Shown here in pieces: positions 8,591-17,271 of a stretch of 64,000 bases of DNA. The stretch is from contig NZ_CP016808.1 in the NCBI RefSeq assembly GCF_002741035.1, forward strand, positions 3,954,501-4,018,500, read 5' to 3'. Each line of letters opens with the position of its first letter. The stretch's first letter is position 1. The translations under genes were made by a program, and so were the position numbers. The stretch is from Paenibacillus sp. BIHB 4019 (GTDB taxonomy: Bacteria > Bacillota > Bacilli > Paenibacillales > Paenibacillaceae). The notes under the pieces were generated by a model. The model saw only the letters and a list, made by a program, of their open reading frames with translations, searched no databases and was not told the DNA's origin.

Positions 8591-9154
8591 ATGATTGTGC
8601 CAGCGAGAAAAGAAGATGTACAGCAAATTATGCCGCTTCTGCATGCAGCAATTGGCGATATCGCCTGTACGCTGACGGGCGTTAAAGACGAGCAGGAAGC
8701 GATGAATATATTAGCGGATTTTTATGTGGAAAAAGGAAACAGGATCAGCTACGAGCATGTGCTTGTCGCTTGGGAGGGGGAGGCCATCACGGGCATGGCG
8801 CTCGGCTATGGCGGTGATGCTGCTGCGAAGCTGGATGCTCCGCTGCTTTCGCGCATACTTCAGAACCCCGCTCATGCCGGCTATCAAATTATGACGGAGG
8901 CAAGGCCCGGCGAATATTATTTGGATTCCGTGGCGGTAAATCCCGCCTATCAAGGAAAGGGGATTGCGCGGGCTTTGATCGGAGCGCTGGAAAATAAGGC
9001 GAAGGATGAGGGCTGGCCGCGTCTATCGCTCATTGCGCTGGATGATAACGAGAAGGCGACAGCGCTCTATAGTCGGATGGGCTATGCCGAGGATGGGGAG
9101 CTGGAGCTCGCAGGGCACCGCTACCTTCGAATGGTAAAGCAGCTGATGCAATAA
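8591..9154 (+). CDS. GNAT family N-acetyltransferase
   Basis: A 187-residue protein with the GNAT fold. The acetyl-CoA-binding motif A is LDSVAVNPAYQGKGIARALI (Q/R-x-x-G-x-G/A pattern), followed by the NEKATALYSRMGY segment of motif B. The substrate is not predictable. The start ATG at 8591 follows ATAGGAGTTGAGCTAG. The next gene is a second, unrelated GNAT in the same direction. Confidence 0.85.
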   Translation: MIVPARKEDVQQIMPLLHAAIGDIACTLTGVKDEQEAMNILADFYVEKGNRISYEHVLVAWEGEAITGMALGYGGDAAAKLDAPLLSRILQNPAHAGYQIMTEARPGEYYLDSVAVNPAYQGKGIARALIGALENKAKDEGWPRLSLIALDDNEKATALYSRMGYAEDGELELAGHRYLRMVKQLMQ

Positions 9155-9251
9155 TGGATTGCGAAGTAGAGAGCAAACAGGTACTATAGCCATATGGCAA
9201 ATATTCCATTCATTTACTAACTTGCTAGAAGCAGCTATGGAGGCATAACAG

Positions 9252-9716
9252 ATGAAAGACATTAGCATTCGTATAGTAGAGCCACTGGATGAAACCTTGC
9301 ACCAACTGATTCAATTGCTAGACGAGGAGCTGCTGGAGCGATATCCGTCGGAAGAGGTGCATGGGCTGGATTTTACCGATCCGGGCATTACAGACACTGT
9401 ATTTATTGTCGCTTTTTCCGGGGACGAGCCAGTCGGTTGCGGAGCCATTCGGCCGCTGGATGCCCAATATACGGAGCTGAAACGCTTTTTCGTGCATAAA
9501 GGAAGCCGGAAGCGCGGCATTGCTGCCGCCATGCTTTCCTTTTTGGAAAATGAGGCGCAGCTGCGCGGCTTTGCCGGCATTAGGCTGGAGACGGGGCCAG
9601 AGCAGCCCGAGTCGTTGAAGTTTTACGAAAAGCATGGCTACGTATTTATCGGGAAATTTGGCGAATATGTCGATTATGAGCTGAGCATGTGTTATGAGAA
9701 GCGCTTCGGCGCATAA
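9252..9716 (+). CDS. GNAT family N-acetyltransferase
   Basis: A 154-residue GNAT. Motif A is ELKRFFVHKGSRKRGIAAAM and motif B is ESLKFYEKHGY, with RLETG in the beta-4/5 region. The architecture resembles acetyltransferases acting on small amines or amino acids, but no substrate can be assigned. The ATG at 9252 follows TATGGAGGCATAACAG. The 3' end lies 13 bases before the DUF1349 gene, suggesting translational coupling or an operon. Confidence 0.85.
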   Translation: MKDISIRIVEPLDETLHQLIQLLDEELLERYPSEEVHGLDFTDPGITDTVFIVAFSGDEPVGCGAIRPLDAQYTELKRFFVHKGSRKRGIAAAMLSFLENEAQLRGFAGIRLETGPEQPESLKFYEKHGYVFIGKFGEYVDYELSMCYEKRFGA

Positions 9717-9729
9717 AGAAGGGGCGAAC

Positions 9730-10341
9730 ATGATGAACGTATTTGAAGGATGCAGCAGGCAAAGCTTAAGCAAGGAGCTGTCCTGGATTAATGAGCCGAA
9801 GAGCTGGGAGGTGAATGAGCACCAGCAGTTGGTCGTGCAAGCGCCGCCGATGGGCGATTTTTTCATCGATCCGGCAGGAGGCAATACGAAAAACTCCGCT
9901 CCTTTTCTTTACACATTAGTTGAAGGCGATTTCTATGCCGTCACTCGTGTTGCGGTTGATATGAAGCAGACGTACGATTCCGGCTGCTTGATGATTATGG
10001 CAGGCGAAGATCACTGGGCCAAGCTTTGCTCGGAGTTTTTCGACGATATGCCGTCCATTCTCAGCGTTGTGACACGCGGCGCATCCGATGATTGTGTTTC
10101 CAGCGATGCCCAGATCGTTCGGCCTTTTTTGCGTATTGCCCGGGCTGGCAATAGCTTTGCATTCCATTATTCGATGGATGGCGTCAAATGGAAAATGGTC
10201 CGTTATTTTGGAATGGACGTTCCCGCAACGATTAAAGTTGGCGTCGTTGCCCAATCGCCGATTGGCGAAGGCAGTACCGCAACATTTGATTATTTAAAAA
10301 TCAGCACAAACGTAATTGGCGACATTCGCAGCGTCAATTAA
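9730..10341 (+). CDS. DUF1349 domain protein (concanavalin A-like fold)
   Basis: A 203-residue soluble protein matching the DUF1349 family: FFIDPAGGNTKNSAPFLYT near the N terminus, then YDSGCLMIMAGEDHWAKLC and SFAFHYSMDGVKWKMVRYF, a lectin-like beta-sandwich. Such proteins are often annotated as regulation of enolase protein 1-like, without firm biochemistry. ATG codons at 9730 and 9733 both follow GAAGGGGCG; the first is used. No signal peptide is visible. It is likely in one transcript with the GNAT upstream and converges on the germination operon, with no clear terminator between them. Confidence 0.8.
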   Translation: MMNVFEGCSRQSLSKELSWINEPKSWEVNEHQQLVVQAPPMGDFFIDPAGGNTKNSAPFLYTLVEGDFYAVTRVAVDMKQTYDSGCLMIMAGEDHWAKLCSEFFDDMPSILSVVTRGASDDCVSSDAQIVRPFLRIARAGNSFAFHYSMDGVKWKMVRYFGMDVPATIKVGVVAQSPIGEGSTATFDYLKISTNVIGDIRSVN

Positions 10342-10371
10342 CGGATTGCAACTTGAGCAGCAAGCAGGGGG

Positions 10372-10587
10372 TTATTTCATGCCCATGCTGCTGAACAGGA
10401 AGGCAATGAGCTCGGTGGGGCCAGGCATGTCGGGGAAAAAAACGAGCAAAATTGCCAAAGCTGCCGTTATTGCCGTTATGGCGATTGCCGTCGTTTTTTC
10501 CCGGCGCCCGTTGTCCTGCCCGCGATTTTCTCCATATATAATAAGGACGGAGACGAACAGAATACCTGTTATAAACAGCACCTTCAT
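10372..10587 (-). CDS. Small two-helix membrane protein, probable germinant receptor D subunit
   Basis: A 71-residue protein with two hydrophobic helices (about residues 3-18 and 33-51) separated by a short charged loop (GENRGQDNGRREKTT). It is the last gene of the leftward germinant-receptor operon, 29 bases after the gerC-like stop. GGAGGG lies five bases before its ATG. Size, topology and position match the D subunits that accompany some Bacillales GerA-type receptors and modulate germination rate. The assignment rests on context and topology, because D subunits have little conserved sequence. Confidence 0.65.
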   Translation of the reverse strand: MKVLFITGILFVSVLIIYGENRGQDNGRREKTTAIAITAITAALAILLVFFPDMPGPTELIAFLFSSMGMK

Positions 10588-10616
10588 CGAGAGCCCTCCT
10601 GTATGTTTTGTTGCAA

Positions 10617-11837
10617 TTATTCATTGGATTGGCCCGGTATCCCTTGCGGATCACCGGATTTTCCTGTGCGCAAAATACGAGCCTCTACATGGATTGTCGT
10701 TTTTATTTTGGGCAGGTCGCTTTCCCACTGGGCCCTTTTTGCTTTCCATTTGTGCGGGAAATGATTGCGGTACGCATTCGCATAGCCGAAAAAATCGGTT
10801 TTCAGCTTTTGCTGGGTTAATTGCAGTGCGGCTTCCGCCCGCTGCTTAAACTGTTCTTCAAACAAAGCCTGAATTTTTTCTACATTCGGCGGTGGCAGCA
10901 GCGACAGATCAGTTGTATTCAAGATGACGTCGCCTTTTGTTTTAATGTTGACCTTCATCGTCCAGTTTCCGTCAGCAAAGCCCGGAACAAACTCCGTACG
11001 AATGAATTGCGGTTTGATAGTGACAGCCGCCTGCTTGTTGGTTTTGTCCGGGTTAACTGTCAAAACGATATTGTCCAGTTGATTCAGCATCATAAGCACG
11101 CCAAGGCTCATCGGCTCGGTTACGACGCGAATTTCCCGGTCATCCTTAATCAAGGCCAGTCCAAATACAAAGGGCATCGTAGCTTTCTTATTTTGTCCAG
11201 GCGCGGGTGGAGCAATTTTCAGCCTGGATAGTACGGCTGATTTGTTTAGACCTTCCAGCGTTTGGGCTAAATCAAGCACCGTCATTTTGGTACCCAGCTT
11301 CATATTGCCCATTTCACGCAAAGCTTCCGCCGAGCTTCGCTCAAGAGGAGGCAGCAGGGAGAGGATATCCTCTGCTTTAGTCTCGCTAATATAAACATAG
11401 GCATGTTCGCGAAATTGGGAGAAGCGCAGCAGAAAATCCAAGTACTCGCGAATGCCGAGCTTTGCTGTCTTTTCTCCTATGACTATGGCCTCGCAATGTC
11501 CCCAGAAAACGTGGCGGGAAATTTTGCGCTGCAGCCGGCTCATCGCATCTGCAATATTAATCCCTTCTGCGGTTTGCACCATCGTAACGCCGCTCGGAGA
11601 CCCTTCACTGCCACCGGTCCCTCCGGTCGCGCTGCTGCCGCTTTGGCGTGGAATAAATATTTGAATCGAAAGATGGACTTTGCCATCTTTGGTTCGGTCA
11701 ATGCCGGTTGCCAGCACCATTGCCAAGTCATTAATTTCCACGCGATCCCAGCAGCCTTGCAAAAGCGTCACACTGCATGCCGCCAGAAGCAGAAGTGCGA
11801 TTTTGCGCCGCAGATTGTGCAGCTTGCTGCTTTTCAT
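10617..11837 (-). CDS. Spore germination lipoprotein, Ger(x)C family
   Basis: A 406-residue lipoprotein. The signal peptide ends in the lipobox LLQGC (Cys29) followed by WDRVEIND, the near-invariant start of mature GerC proteins. The C-terminal half carries the Ger(x)C domain with long amphipathic helices (EKIQALFEEQFKQRAEAALQLTQ). With the A and B subunits it forms a germinant receptor in the spore inner membrane. It overlaps the GerB-type stop by four bases (ATGA), so translation is coupled. The germinant is unknown. Confidence 0.93.
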   Translation of the reverse strand: MKSSKLHNLRRKIALLLLAACSVTLLQGCWDRVEINDLAMVLATGIDRTKDGKVHLSIQIFIPRQSGSSATGGTGGSEGSPSGVTMVQTAEGINIADAMSRLQRKISRHVFWGHCEAIVIGEKTAKLGIREYLDFLLRFSQFREHAYVYISETKAEDILSLLPPLERSSAEALREMGNMKLGTKMTVLDLAQTLEGLNKSAVLSRLKIAPPAPGQNKKATMPFVFGLALIKDDREIRVVTEPMSLGVLMMLNQLDNIVLTVNPDKTNKQAAVTIKPQFIRTEFVPGFADGNWTMKVNIKTKGDVILNTTDLSLLPPPNVEKIQALFEEQFKQRAEAALQLTQQKLKTDFFGYANAYRNHFPHKWKAKRAQWESDLPKIKTTIHVEARILRTGKSGDPQGIPGQSNE

Positions 11838-12940
11838 GAGGCGGCCTTCTTTTTGCGGGTCAGCTTGTTTTTGATGAGACTAGCCAGCAGCAGCAGTAAG
11901 GGCAGGATGAACAGGCTCACAATCGTATACGTATTGCCGGATACGCTGATCAAGTTGGCGATATCCGCTTGGCTTCTGGCCGACCAGTAAGCTAAAACGG
12001 TGCAAAGAAAGGCAAGCGGCATAACGACGGAGCGATAGTGCTTCAATTTAAGCCAGTCGGCAACGGTAATCGAATAAACGTACAGAAAGACAGAGATTTT
12101 TATAAAAATGCCTGAAATCCAAATCGCGATGACGAGCGATTCCAAATGCTGCATAAAATCGGCAATTGTTATGTAGCGGGCGGCAATCATCACCGGATAA
12201 ATAAAGCTGGAGGTCAAATCGCCCATTAGGAATAAGCACACCAGATTGGTGACCACCATCGTGATGGTGACGAACAGTACCGATAACATGCTTTTTCTCA
12301 TCGCTTTCTCACGGTCGCTAACGTAGGGAAGCAGAAACGCTATCAAAATATATTCGCTGAACCAAGCAGCCGGCGCGAGCGCGCCTTTAATAGAAGGGCC
12401 AATTCCATTCTCCGCAATGGGCAGCAGCTCGGAAGGATGGAGCTGGCCGATCAGCAAAACAAACACAAAGGCTGCGAGAAAAATAAAAACGGCTGTGAAA
12501 ACCTGCGCGCTTCTCCCAATAACCTCAATGCCGAGGCGGGCATTGATTGCACAGACGAGCACCATCGAGCCGGTTACAATGAACTGCGGCGTCATCGGCA
12601 GCGCATTGCTAATAATAAACTCGCCATATTGGCGAATGATGATGCCCGTTAGATGAGGCCAAAATAAAATATAAAACAAGCCAACCAGGAAGCCCGGAAT
12701 CGCTCCTAGCAGGCTGAAGCTTGTTCGAATCAGGGTGCTGTCTGGTTTCAGCCGATTGAGCTTGACCGCCACCCATACGGTCAGCATGCCAAACAAGCCC
12801 GCCCAAATCGGGGAGATCCACATATCCTGATGGGCATGGGTCATCGTAATGCTGGGAACAGACAAAATGGATGTGGCGAGAATCGACGGATAGAGCAAGA
12901 TTGCCAGCTGTGAAGATGATATTTTTCCAGTTTCAAGCAT
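11834..12940 (-). CDS. Spore germination permease, GerB family
   Basis: A 368-residue integral membrane protein of the APC-superfamily endospore germination permeases, starting MLETGKISSSQLAILLYPSILATSILSVPS and showing about ten hydrophobic segments. It probably contains the germinant-binding pocket of the receptor. The frame is open back to 13060, but the ATG at 12940 has GGAGGAGGC ten bases upstream and gives the usual family length. It lies between the A and C subunit genes in the normal A-B-C order. Confidence 0.92.
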   Translation of the reverse strand: MLETGKISSSQLAILLYPSILATSILSVPSITMTHAHQDMWISPIWAGLFGMLTVWVAVKLNRLKPDSTLIRTSFSLLGAIPGFLVGLFYILFWPHLTGIIIRQYGEFIISNALPMTPQFIVTGSMVLVCAINARLGIEVIGRSAQVFTAVFIFLAAFVFVLLIGQLHPSELLPIAENGIGPSIKGALAPAAWFSEYILIAFLLPYVSDREKAMRKSMLSVLFVTITMVVTNLVCLFLMGDLTSSFIYPVMIAARYITIADFMQHLESLVIAIWISGIFIKISVFLYVYSITVADWLKLKHYRSVVMPLAFLCTVLAYWSARSQADIANLISVSGNTYTIVSLFILPLLLLLASLIKNKLTRKKKAAS

Positions 12941-12993
12941 GGGAGCTTCAGCCTCCTCCGTTATAATGTAGGGCAGGTATTGGCCACTGCCGG

Positions 12994-14535
12994 TTATTTT
13001 TTGTTTCCGCTTGGGCTGCTGCGCCCGGAATGCCGTTCTTTTCGGGCTTCGTTCATCCAAGCGGGAGCACGCCAGATAACGTCGCGAATGGTCCCCATTG
13101 AAGCTGGCGTAACAGGTGACAAGTAGGGAACGCCGAAGGAGCGCAAACTTGATAAATGGATGACGATCAAAATCAGTCCAAGCATCATGCCGATCAGCCC
13201 CAGCGTTCCTGCCAGCAGCATAATTGGAAACCGCAGCAATCGGGAGGAAATGCCGGCGGCATAACGCGGAATCATAAACGATGCGATACCGGTTGTAGCC
13301 ACGACAATAACCATTGGCGCAGAGACGATGCCTGCCGATGTGGCAGCCTGTCCGATGATGAGCGCGCCTACGATGCTGACGGCAGCGCCCACCTGTCTCG
13401 GGAGCCTCACCCCAGCCTCCCGCAGCGCTTCGAAGGCGATTTCCATAATCAGTGCTTCAATTAGCGCCGGAAAAGGGATTTCTTCCCTTGCCTTGGCGAT
13501 GCTGAGCAGCAGCACCGTCGGAATCATTTCCTGATGGTACGTTGTAATCGCCACATAAGCTGATGGAAGGAGCAGGGACAGCAGAAAAAAAACATAACGC
13601 AGCCAGCGTACAAAGGTGCTCATAATAAAATGCTGATAGTAGTCCTCGACAGACTGCAGCATGGAAAATAAGGTCACGGGAGCAATGAGGGCAAATGGCG
13701 TCCCATCAATTAGAATAGCGAAGCGCCCTTCCAGCAAATTGGCGCAGACGACGTCCGGCCTTTCGGTCGCAATCATTTGTGGAAACGGCGAATAAGGCGA
13801 GTCGGCAATCCATTCCTCAATATATTCGCTTTCCAAAATGCCATCGGTGTCAATTGCGGCAAGCCGCTTCAACGCCTCATCGACGGTGGCGGGATTTGCG
13901 GCTCCCTCCAAGTAGAGAATTGCGATATCGGTTCGTGTATACTCGCCGATCGTCATCGTGAGCAGCTTCATTTTCGGACTTTTCATTTTGCGGCGCAGCA
14001 GTGACAGATTAATGGACAGCACTTCATTAAACGATTCGCGAGGGCCGCGAACGGTAGATTCCGCTGAAGGCTCCTCAATGCTGCGATGCTCGATTTTTTG
14101 CAAGCCGAACGACAGCGCCTCCTCGCTGCCATCGATGAAGAGCAACGGCATGCCATTGCTAATGATATCGATAGCGTCCTCCAGCGTGCGCACTGTATTG
14201 GCAGCGGCGATGGGCAGAAGGTTTAGCAGCTGTGCAGGGGTCGCAGCCGTCAAGCGGCCGGCATTGCTCGCAAGCGGTCGCAAAATGAACATATTCAGCT
14301 GCTCATCATCGCACATACTGATATGAAATATGAGCATGGCTTCAGCAAGCTCCCCGATCCGCAAGGAATGGAAGGAGAGGTCAGCGCAGTCTGCATACAC
14401 ACGCCGCAGCTCTGTTATATTTTCATCTAATCGCTGTGAGAGCGGCTGCTGCTCGTCGGGCTGGTGCTTGTCCGATTGCTGCCAATCGGCCCTCGCTGTT
14501 TTGTGATTCCAATTGCTGCGTTTGAATCCGCGCAT
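12994..14535 (-). CDS. Spore germination protein, GerA family
   Basis: A 513-residue A subunit of a germinant receptor. A hydrophilic N-terminal half (about 270 residues) is followed by at least five transmembrane helices; recognisable segments are LEGRFAILIDGTPFALIAPVTLF, IPTVLLLSIAKAREEIPFPALIEALIMEIAFE and LPRQVGAAVSIVGALIIGQAA. It acts in the spore inner membrane, where the family is thought to form an ion channel. The ATG at 14535 follows GCGGGG by seven bases; a GTG at 14592 is an alternative that would add 19 residues. It heads a four-gene operon that should be forespore-expressed. I could not place a convincing sigma-G promoter. Confidence 0.92.
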   Translation of the reverse strand: MRGFKRSNWNHKTARADWQQSDKHQPDEQQPLSQRLDENITELRRVYADCADLSFHSLRIGELAEAMLIFHISMCDDEQLNMFILRPLASNAGRLTAATPAQLLNLLPIAAANTVRTLEDAIDIISNGMPLLFIDGSEEALSFGLQKIEHRSIEEPSAESTVRGPRESFNEVLSINLSLLRRKMKSPKMKLLTMTIGEYTRTDIAILYLEGAANPATVDEALKRLAAIDTDGILESEYIEEWIADSPYSPFPQMIATERPDVVCANLLEGRFAILIDGTPFALIAPVTLFSMLQSVEDYYQHFIMSTFVRWLRYVFFLLSLLLPSAYVAITTYHQEMIPTVLLLSIAKAREEIPFPALIEALIMEIAFEALREAGVRLPRQVGAAVSIVGALIIGQAATSAGIVSAPMVIVVATTGIASFMIPRYAAGISSRLLRFPIMLLAGTLGLIGMMLGLILIVIHLSSLRSFGVPYLSPVTPASMGTIRDVIWRAPAWMNEARKERHSGRSSPSGNKK

Positions 14536-14653
14536 GGCAGTACCCCGCTTCCAGAAGATAGAACAAGTCCGTACCCTTAGCGTTTCCAGCACGTTCCTTT
14601 CCTATGTAAGGAAACAAATATTTTCAGAAGTGATGAATTATTATGGCGAAGTG

Positions 14654-14682
14654 TTGAAAAAAATGCAGCCTTGAATTATAAT
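14654..14682 (+). promoter_or_regulatory. Sigma-A promoter of the AraC-type regulator
   Basis: TTGAAA (14654-14659) and TATAAT (14677-14682) are separated by exactly 17 bases. A Fur-type box begins two bases downstream. Confidence 0.75.
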
Positions 14683-14683
14683 T

Positions 14684-14702
14684 GATAATGATAATCATTA
14701 TA
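14684..14702. promoter_or_regulatory. Fur box
   Basis: GATAATGATAATCATTATA matches the classical 19-base Fur consensus at 18 positions. It covers the expected transcription start of the promoter at 14654-14682, so binding would block initiation. Confidence 0.85.
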
Positions 14703-14751
14703 TATGGATGAGCGATCATTCAGCAGTGCCAATAGGCCGGGAAGGTGGGAA

Positions 14752-15171
14752 ATGATAAAGCATATGAGAAACTCGATACGGATGGGCTTTCAAGAAGAGG
14801 ATACACACTTTAGGCATAACACCGAATCTGTTGCAGGAGGAAGAAGCAAGCTTGGGCAGACGGTTGAATATATGAAACGCCATTATCACAAACCAATTAC
14901 ACGGGACATGCTCGCCAGCATGGTCGGCATTACGCCGGAGCATTACTCCCGCGCCTTCAAGAAGCATATGGGCATCAGCCCGATCGATTATTTAATCGCC
15001 ATTCGCATTGACCGGGCTAAAGGGCTATTGAAGGAGACGAATGCGACGGTGCGCAGCATCGCTCGCCAGGTCGGCTATGAGGACCCTTATTATTTCAGCC
15101 GCCGCTTCAAGCAGGAGGTTGGTGTAGCACCATCCGCCTATGCGGTGCCTGGATATAGCGCAGGATTATAA
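14752..15171 (+). CDS. AraC-family regulator, HTH-only, probably iron-regulated
   Basis: A 139-residue protein made almost only of the AraC double helix-turn-helix: a first HTH around TRDMLASMVGITPEHYSRAFKKHMG and a second with the family signature VRSIARQVGYEDPYYFSRRFKQEVGVAPSAY. There is no ligand or siderophore-binding domain, unlike Btr-type regulators that fuse this HTH to a FecB domain. The start at 14752 is supported by GGAAGGTGGGA; an upstream ATG at 14704 lacks a ribosome site and would begin about 15 bases after transcription start. An excellent Fur box lies in the promoter, so it probably activates an iron-uptake locus elsewhere. A terminator follows at 15184. Confidence 0.85.
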   Translation: MIKHMRNSIRMGFQEEDTHFRHNTESVAGGRSKLGQTVEYMKRHYHKPITRDMLASMVGITPEHYSRAFKKHMGISPIDYLIAIRIDRAKGLLKETNATVRSIARQVGYEDPYYFSRRFKQEVGVAPSAYAVPGYSAGL

Positions 15172-15183
15172 TTCATAGATGAA

Positions 15184-15219
15184 ACATGCCGGGGCTTAAT
15201 AGACCCGGCATGTTTTTTT
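15184..15219 (+). terminator. Intrinsic terminator after the AraC-type gene
   Basis: ACATGCCGGG (15184-15193) pairs perfectly with CCCGGCATGT (15204-15213), followed by a run of Ts. Confidence 0.9.
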
Positions 15220-15226
15220 ATTGGAT

Positions 15227-16153
15227 TTACAGCTCAGAATCGAGGGAAAGCAAAGGAGATGCTTCGCGATTAAAGCGCTCCATAAAAAGCTCAATTAGGC
15301 GGTTTGGCTGCTTAGAATGCACCTTGAGCCAGCCAATTTCAAATGGGCGCTGCTGCAAATCCTCCACTTCAATGAGCACAAGGTTTCCATTATGAATTTG
15401 ATCATCTTGAAGAAAGGAGTAGTCATGCCCGACGGTAATGGCGAGATTTTGGCTCAAGGCGGAGGCGATGGCATTCGATTGGTCCGTGCGGAACAAGATC
15501 GGAATGGGCCCGCATAGCTCTCCCAAATCAACGATAAATTGATCAATAAATTCATCACTGTACAAAACGAAGTTATAGTGCAGCAGTTCACGCGCTGCAA
15601 CTTTCTTTTTCGCTGCCAAGGGGCTGTGCTTGCTTGCGCAAATAACGATCTTCCCCTCCCGCAGAGGGTGGAACTCTAGGCCATTGCCGTTGAAATCCAG
15701 ATCATCTTTTGATTTAACGATGAGCCCGGCATGAGTTTTGTGATTGCGGACATCTTTTAGAATGTCGCCTGAGTTTTTTTCTGACAGCTCAAATTTAATT
15801 AGCGGGTAGTCTTTTTTTATACTGGATAAAGTATGGATGAGCAGAGGCATGCCGCCAGGGATGACGGTCAAGAGCAGCTCCCCGCTCAGCTTCAATTGCT
15901 GGTTGCGAGCGTCTTCCTTCATGGCATGGACGGTATTTACAATTTGCAGGCATTTATCAAGAATGGTTGCAGCTTCAGCTGTAGGGAAAGCGCCGAGACG
16001 GGAGCGGCTGAAAAGCTTAATATCCAGCTCCTCCTCCAGCCTTGTAACGGCTTGGCTAATCGTGGATTGCGTCACCATCAAATGCTCGGCGGCCACAGTT
16101 ATCGATTTGTATTTCGCAACCTCTGCGACATAAATAAGCTGGTCGATGTTCAT
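15227..16153 (-). CDS. LysR-family transcriptional regulator
   Basis: A 308-residue regulator. The N-terminal winged HTH is residues 1-60 (MNIDQLIYVAEVAKYKSITVAAEHLMVTQSTISQAVTRLEEELDIKLFSRSRLG), followed by a LysR substrate domain from about residue 90. It is divergent from a short-chain dehydrogenase gene with 152 bases between the starts, the classic arrangement in which the LysR protein controls both itself and its neighbour. The inducer is unknown. Confidence 0.9.
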   Translation of the reverse strand: MNIDQLIYVAEVAKYKSITVAAEHLMVTQSTISQAVTRLEEELDIKLFSRSRLGAFPTAEAATILDKCLQIVNTVHAMKEDARNQQLKLSGELLLTVIPGGMPLLIHTLSSIKKDYPLIKFELSEKNSGDILKDVRNHKTHAGLIVKSKDDLDFNGNGLEFHPLREGKIVICASKHSPLAAKKKVAARELLHYNFVLYSDEFIDQFIVDLGELCGPIPILFRTDQSNAIASALSQNLAITVGHDYSFLQDDQIHNGNLVLIEVEDLQQRPFEIGWLKVHSKQPNRLIELFMERFNREASPLLSLDSEL

Positions 16154-16305
16154 AGGATCTCCTGTCCGGCTTTCATTAGGCGGTTGTTTTATATTAATTT
16201 TGTTAAAGATACCTGTAATTTAATTCATTATAAATGATGGGAAAAGGCGTGTACAATAATGAAAGAAAGCGCATTATTTTAATTATTTATTATGGAGGAA
16301 TGAAC

Positions 16306-17085
16306 ATGGTATATACGAATCGGTTTAAAGACAAAGTGGCGGTCGTAACGGGCGGAGCTTCCGGCATCGGATATGGCATTGTGGCGAGATTGCTTGCTGA
16401 GGGAGCATACGTCGTTGCAGCAGATGTCAATGAACAGCGTCTGAAGGAGCTTGAGGCGCAGCTCGGCGAGCGTTTTGTTGGCTTGAAAACAGATGTGACC
16501 AATGAATCCCAGGTAGAGGCGCTAGCGGCAACGGCCGTGGAGCGTTTTGGCAGCTTGAATCTTGCATTTAATGTAGCTGGGGCGGCCAAAGCTGGCGTTA
16601 TTACCGAGCTGTCAGAAGCAGATTGGGACTTTACCGTTGACCTATGTTTGAAGGGCGTATTTCTTTCCATGAAGCATGAAGCGCGCCAAATGAAAAAATT
16701 TGGCGGCGGGGCAATCGTAAACATTGCTTCGCTCAATTCGCATGTGCCTATGTTTGCAGGTGCGGCGTACACTTCTGCGAAGGCTGGCGTTGAGATGCTT
16801 ACCCGCAATGGCGCTCTTGAGATGGCACGCGACCACATCCGCGTCAATGCCATTTTGCCAGGGCTGGTGGATTCGCCTCTTACCGCCTCGCTGCTTGAAA
16901 ACAGCGATATTCATGCCGCATATATGGAGCGAATCCCATTTAAAAAAGCAGCACAGCCTGAAGAGATGGCTGGACCCTCCTTATTCCTTGCCAGCGAGGA
17001 TGCTGCTTACGTATCAGGCGCAAGCTTGCTGGTGGATGGAGCTTGGGGCACGAGCGGCTATCCGGATATGAGTCGTTTCATGTAA
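16306..17085 (+). CDS. Short-chain dehydrogenase/reductase (SDR)
   Basis: A 259-residue classical SDR. The NAD(P)-binding TGGASGIGYGI motif is near residue 15, NVAGAAKAG corresponds to the NNAG motif, and the catalytic Ser and the Y-x3-K pair lie in SLNSHVPMFAGAAYTSAKAG. The ATG at 16306 is seven bases after GGAGG; an ATG at 16300 is too close to the ribosome site. It is divergent from the LysR gene and probably its target. A terminator at 17111 separates it from the next SDR. Substrate unknown. Confidence 0.9.
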   Translation: MVYTNRFKDKVAVVTGGASGIGYGIVARLLAEGAYVVAADVNEQRLKELEAQLGERFVGLKTDVTNESQVEALAATAVERFGSLNLAFNVAGAAKAGVITELSEADWDFTVDLCLKGVFLSMKHEARQMKKFGGGAIVNIASLNSHVPMFAGAAYTSAKAGVEMLTRNGALEMARDHIRVNAILPGLVDSPLTASLLENSDIHAAYMERIPFKKAAQPEEMAGPSLFLASEDAAYVSGASLLVDGAWGTSGYPDMSRFM

Positions 17086-17110
17086 GCAAAATACGATTAT
17101 TAAAGAAATA

Positions 17111-17159
17111 AAAGCTGGCATCCGTGGAGCTCGTGTTCTGCTGGATGGCAGCTTTTTTT
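17111..17159 (+). terminator. Intrinsic terminator after the first SDR
   Basis: AAAGCTGGCATCC (17111-17123) pairs with GGATGGCAGCTTT (17143-17155) with one G-G mismatch, followed by a T-run. Confidence 0.85.
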
Positions 17160-17271
17160 GTATGGCTCTTCCAATATAGTATACTGGAGCATAAGAGACA
17201 GCAGGTTTAGACGAAATGGATTGCGGCAATAAGAGTTGAGTTTGATTACTTCATGGATAGGAGGAATTAAG

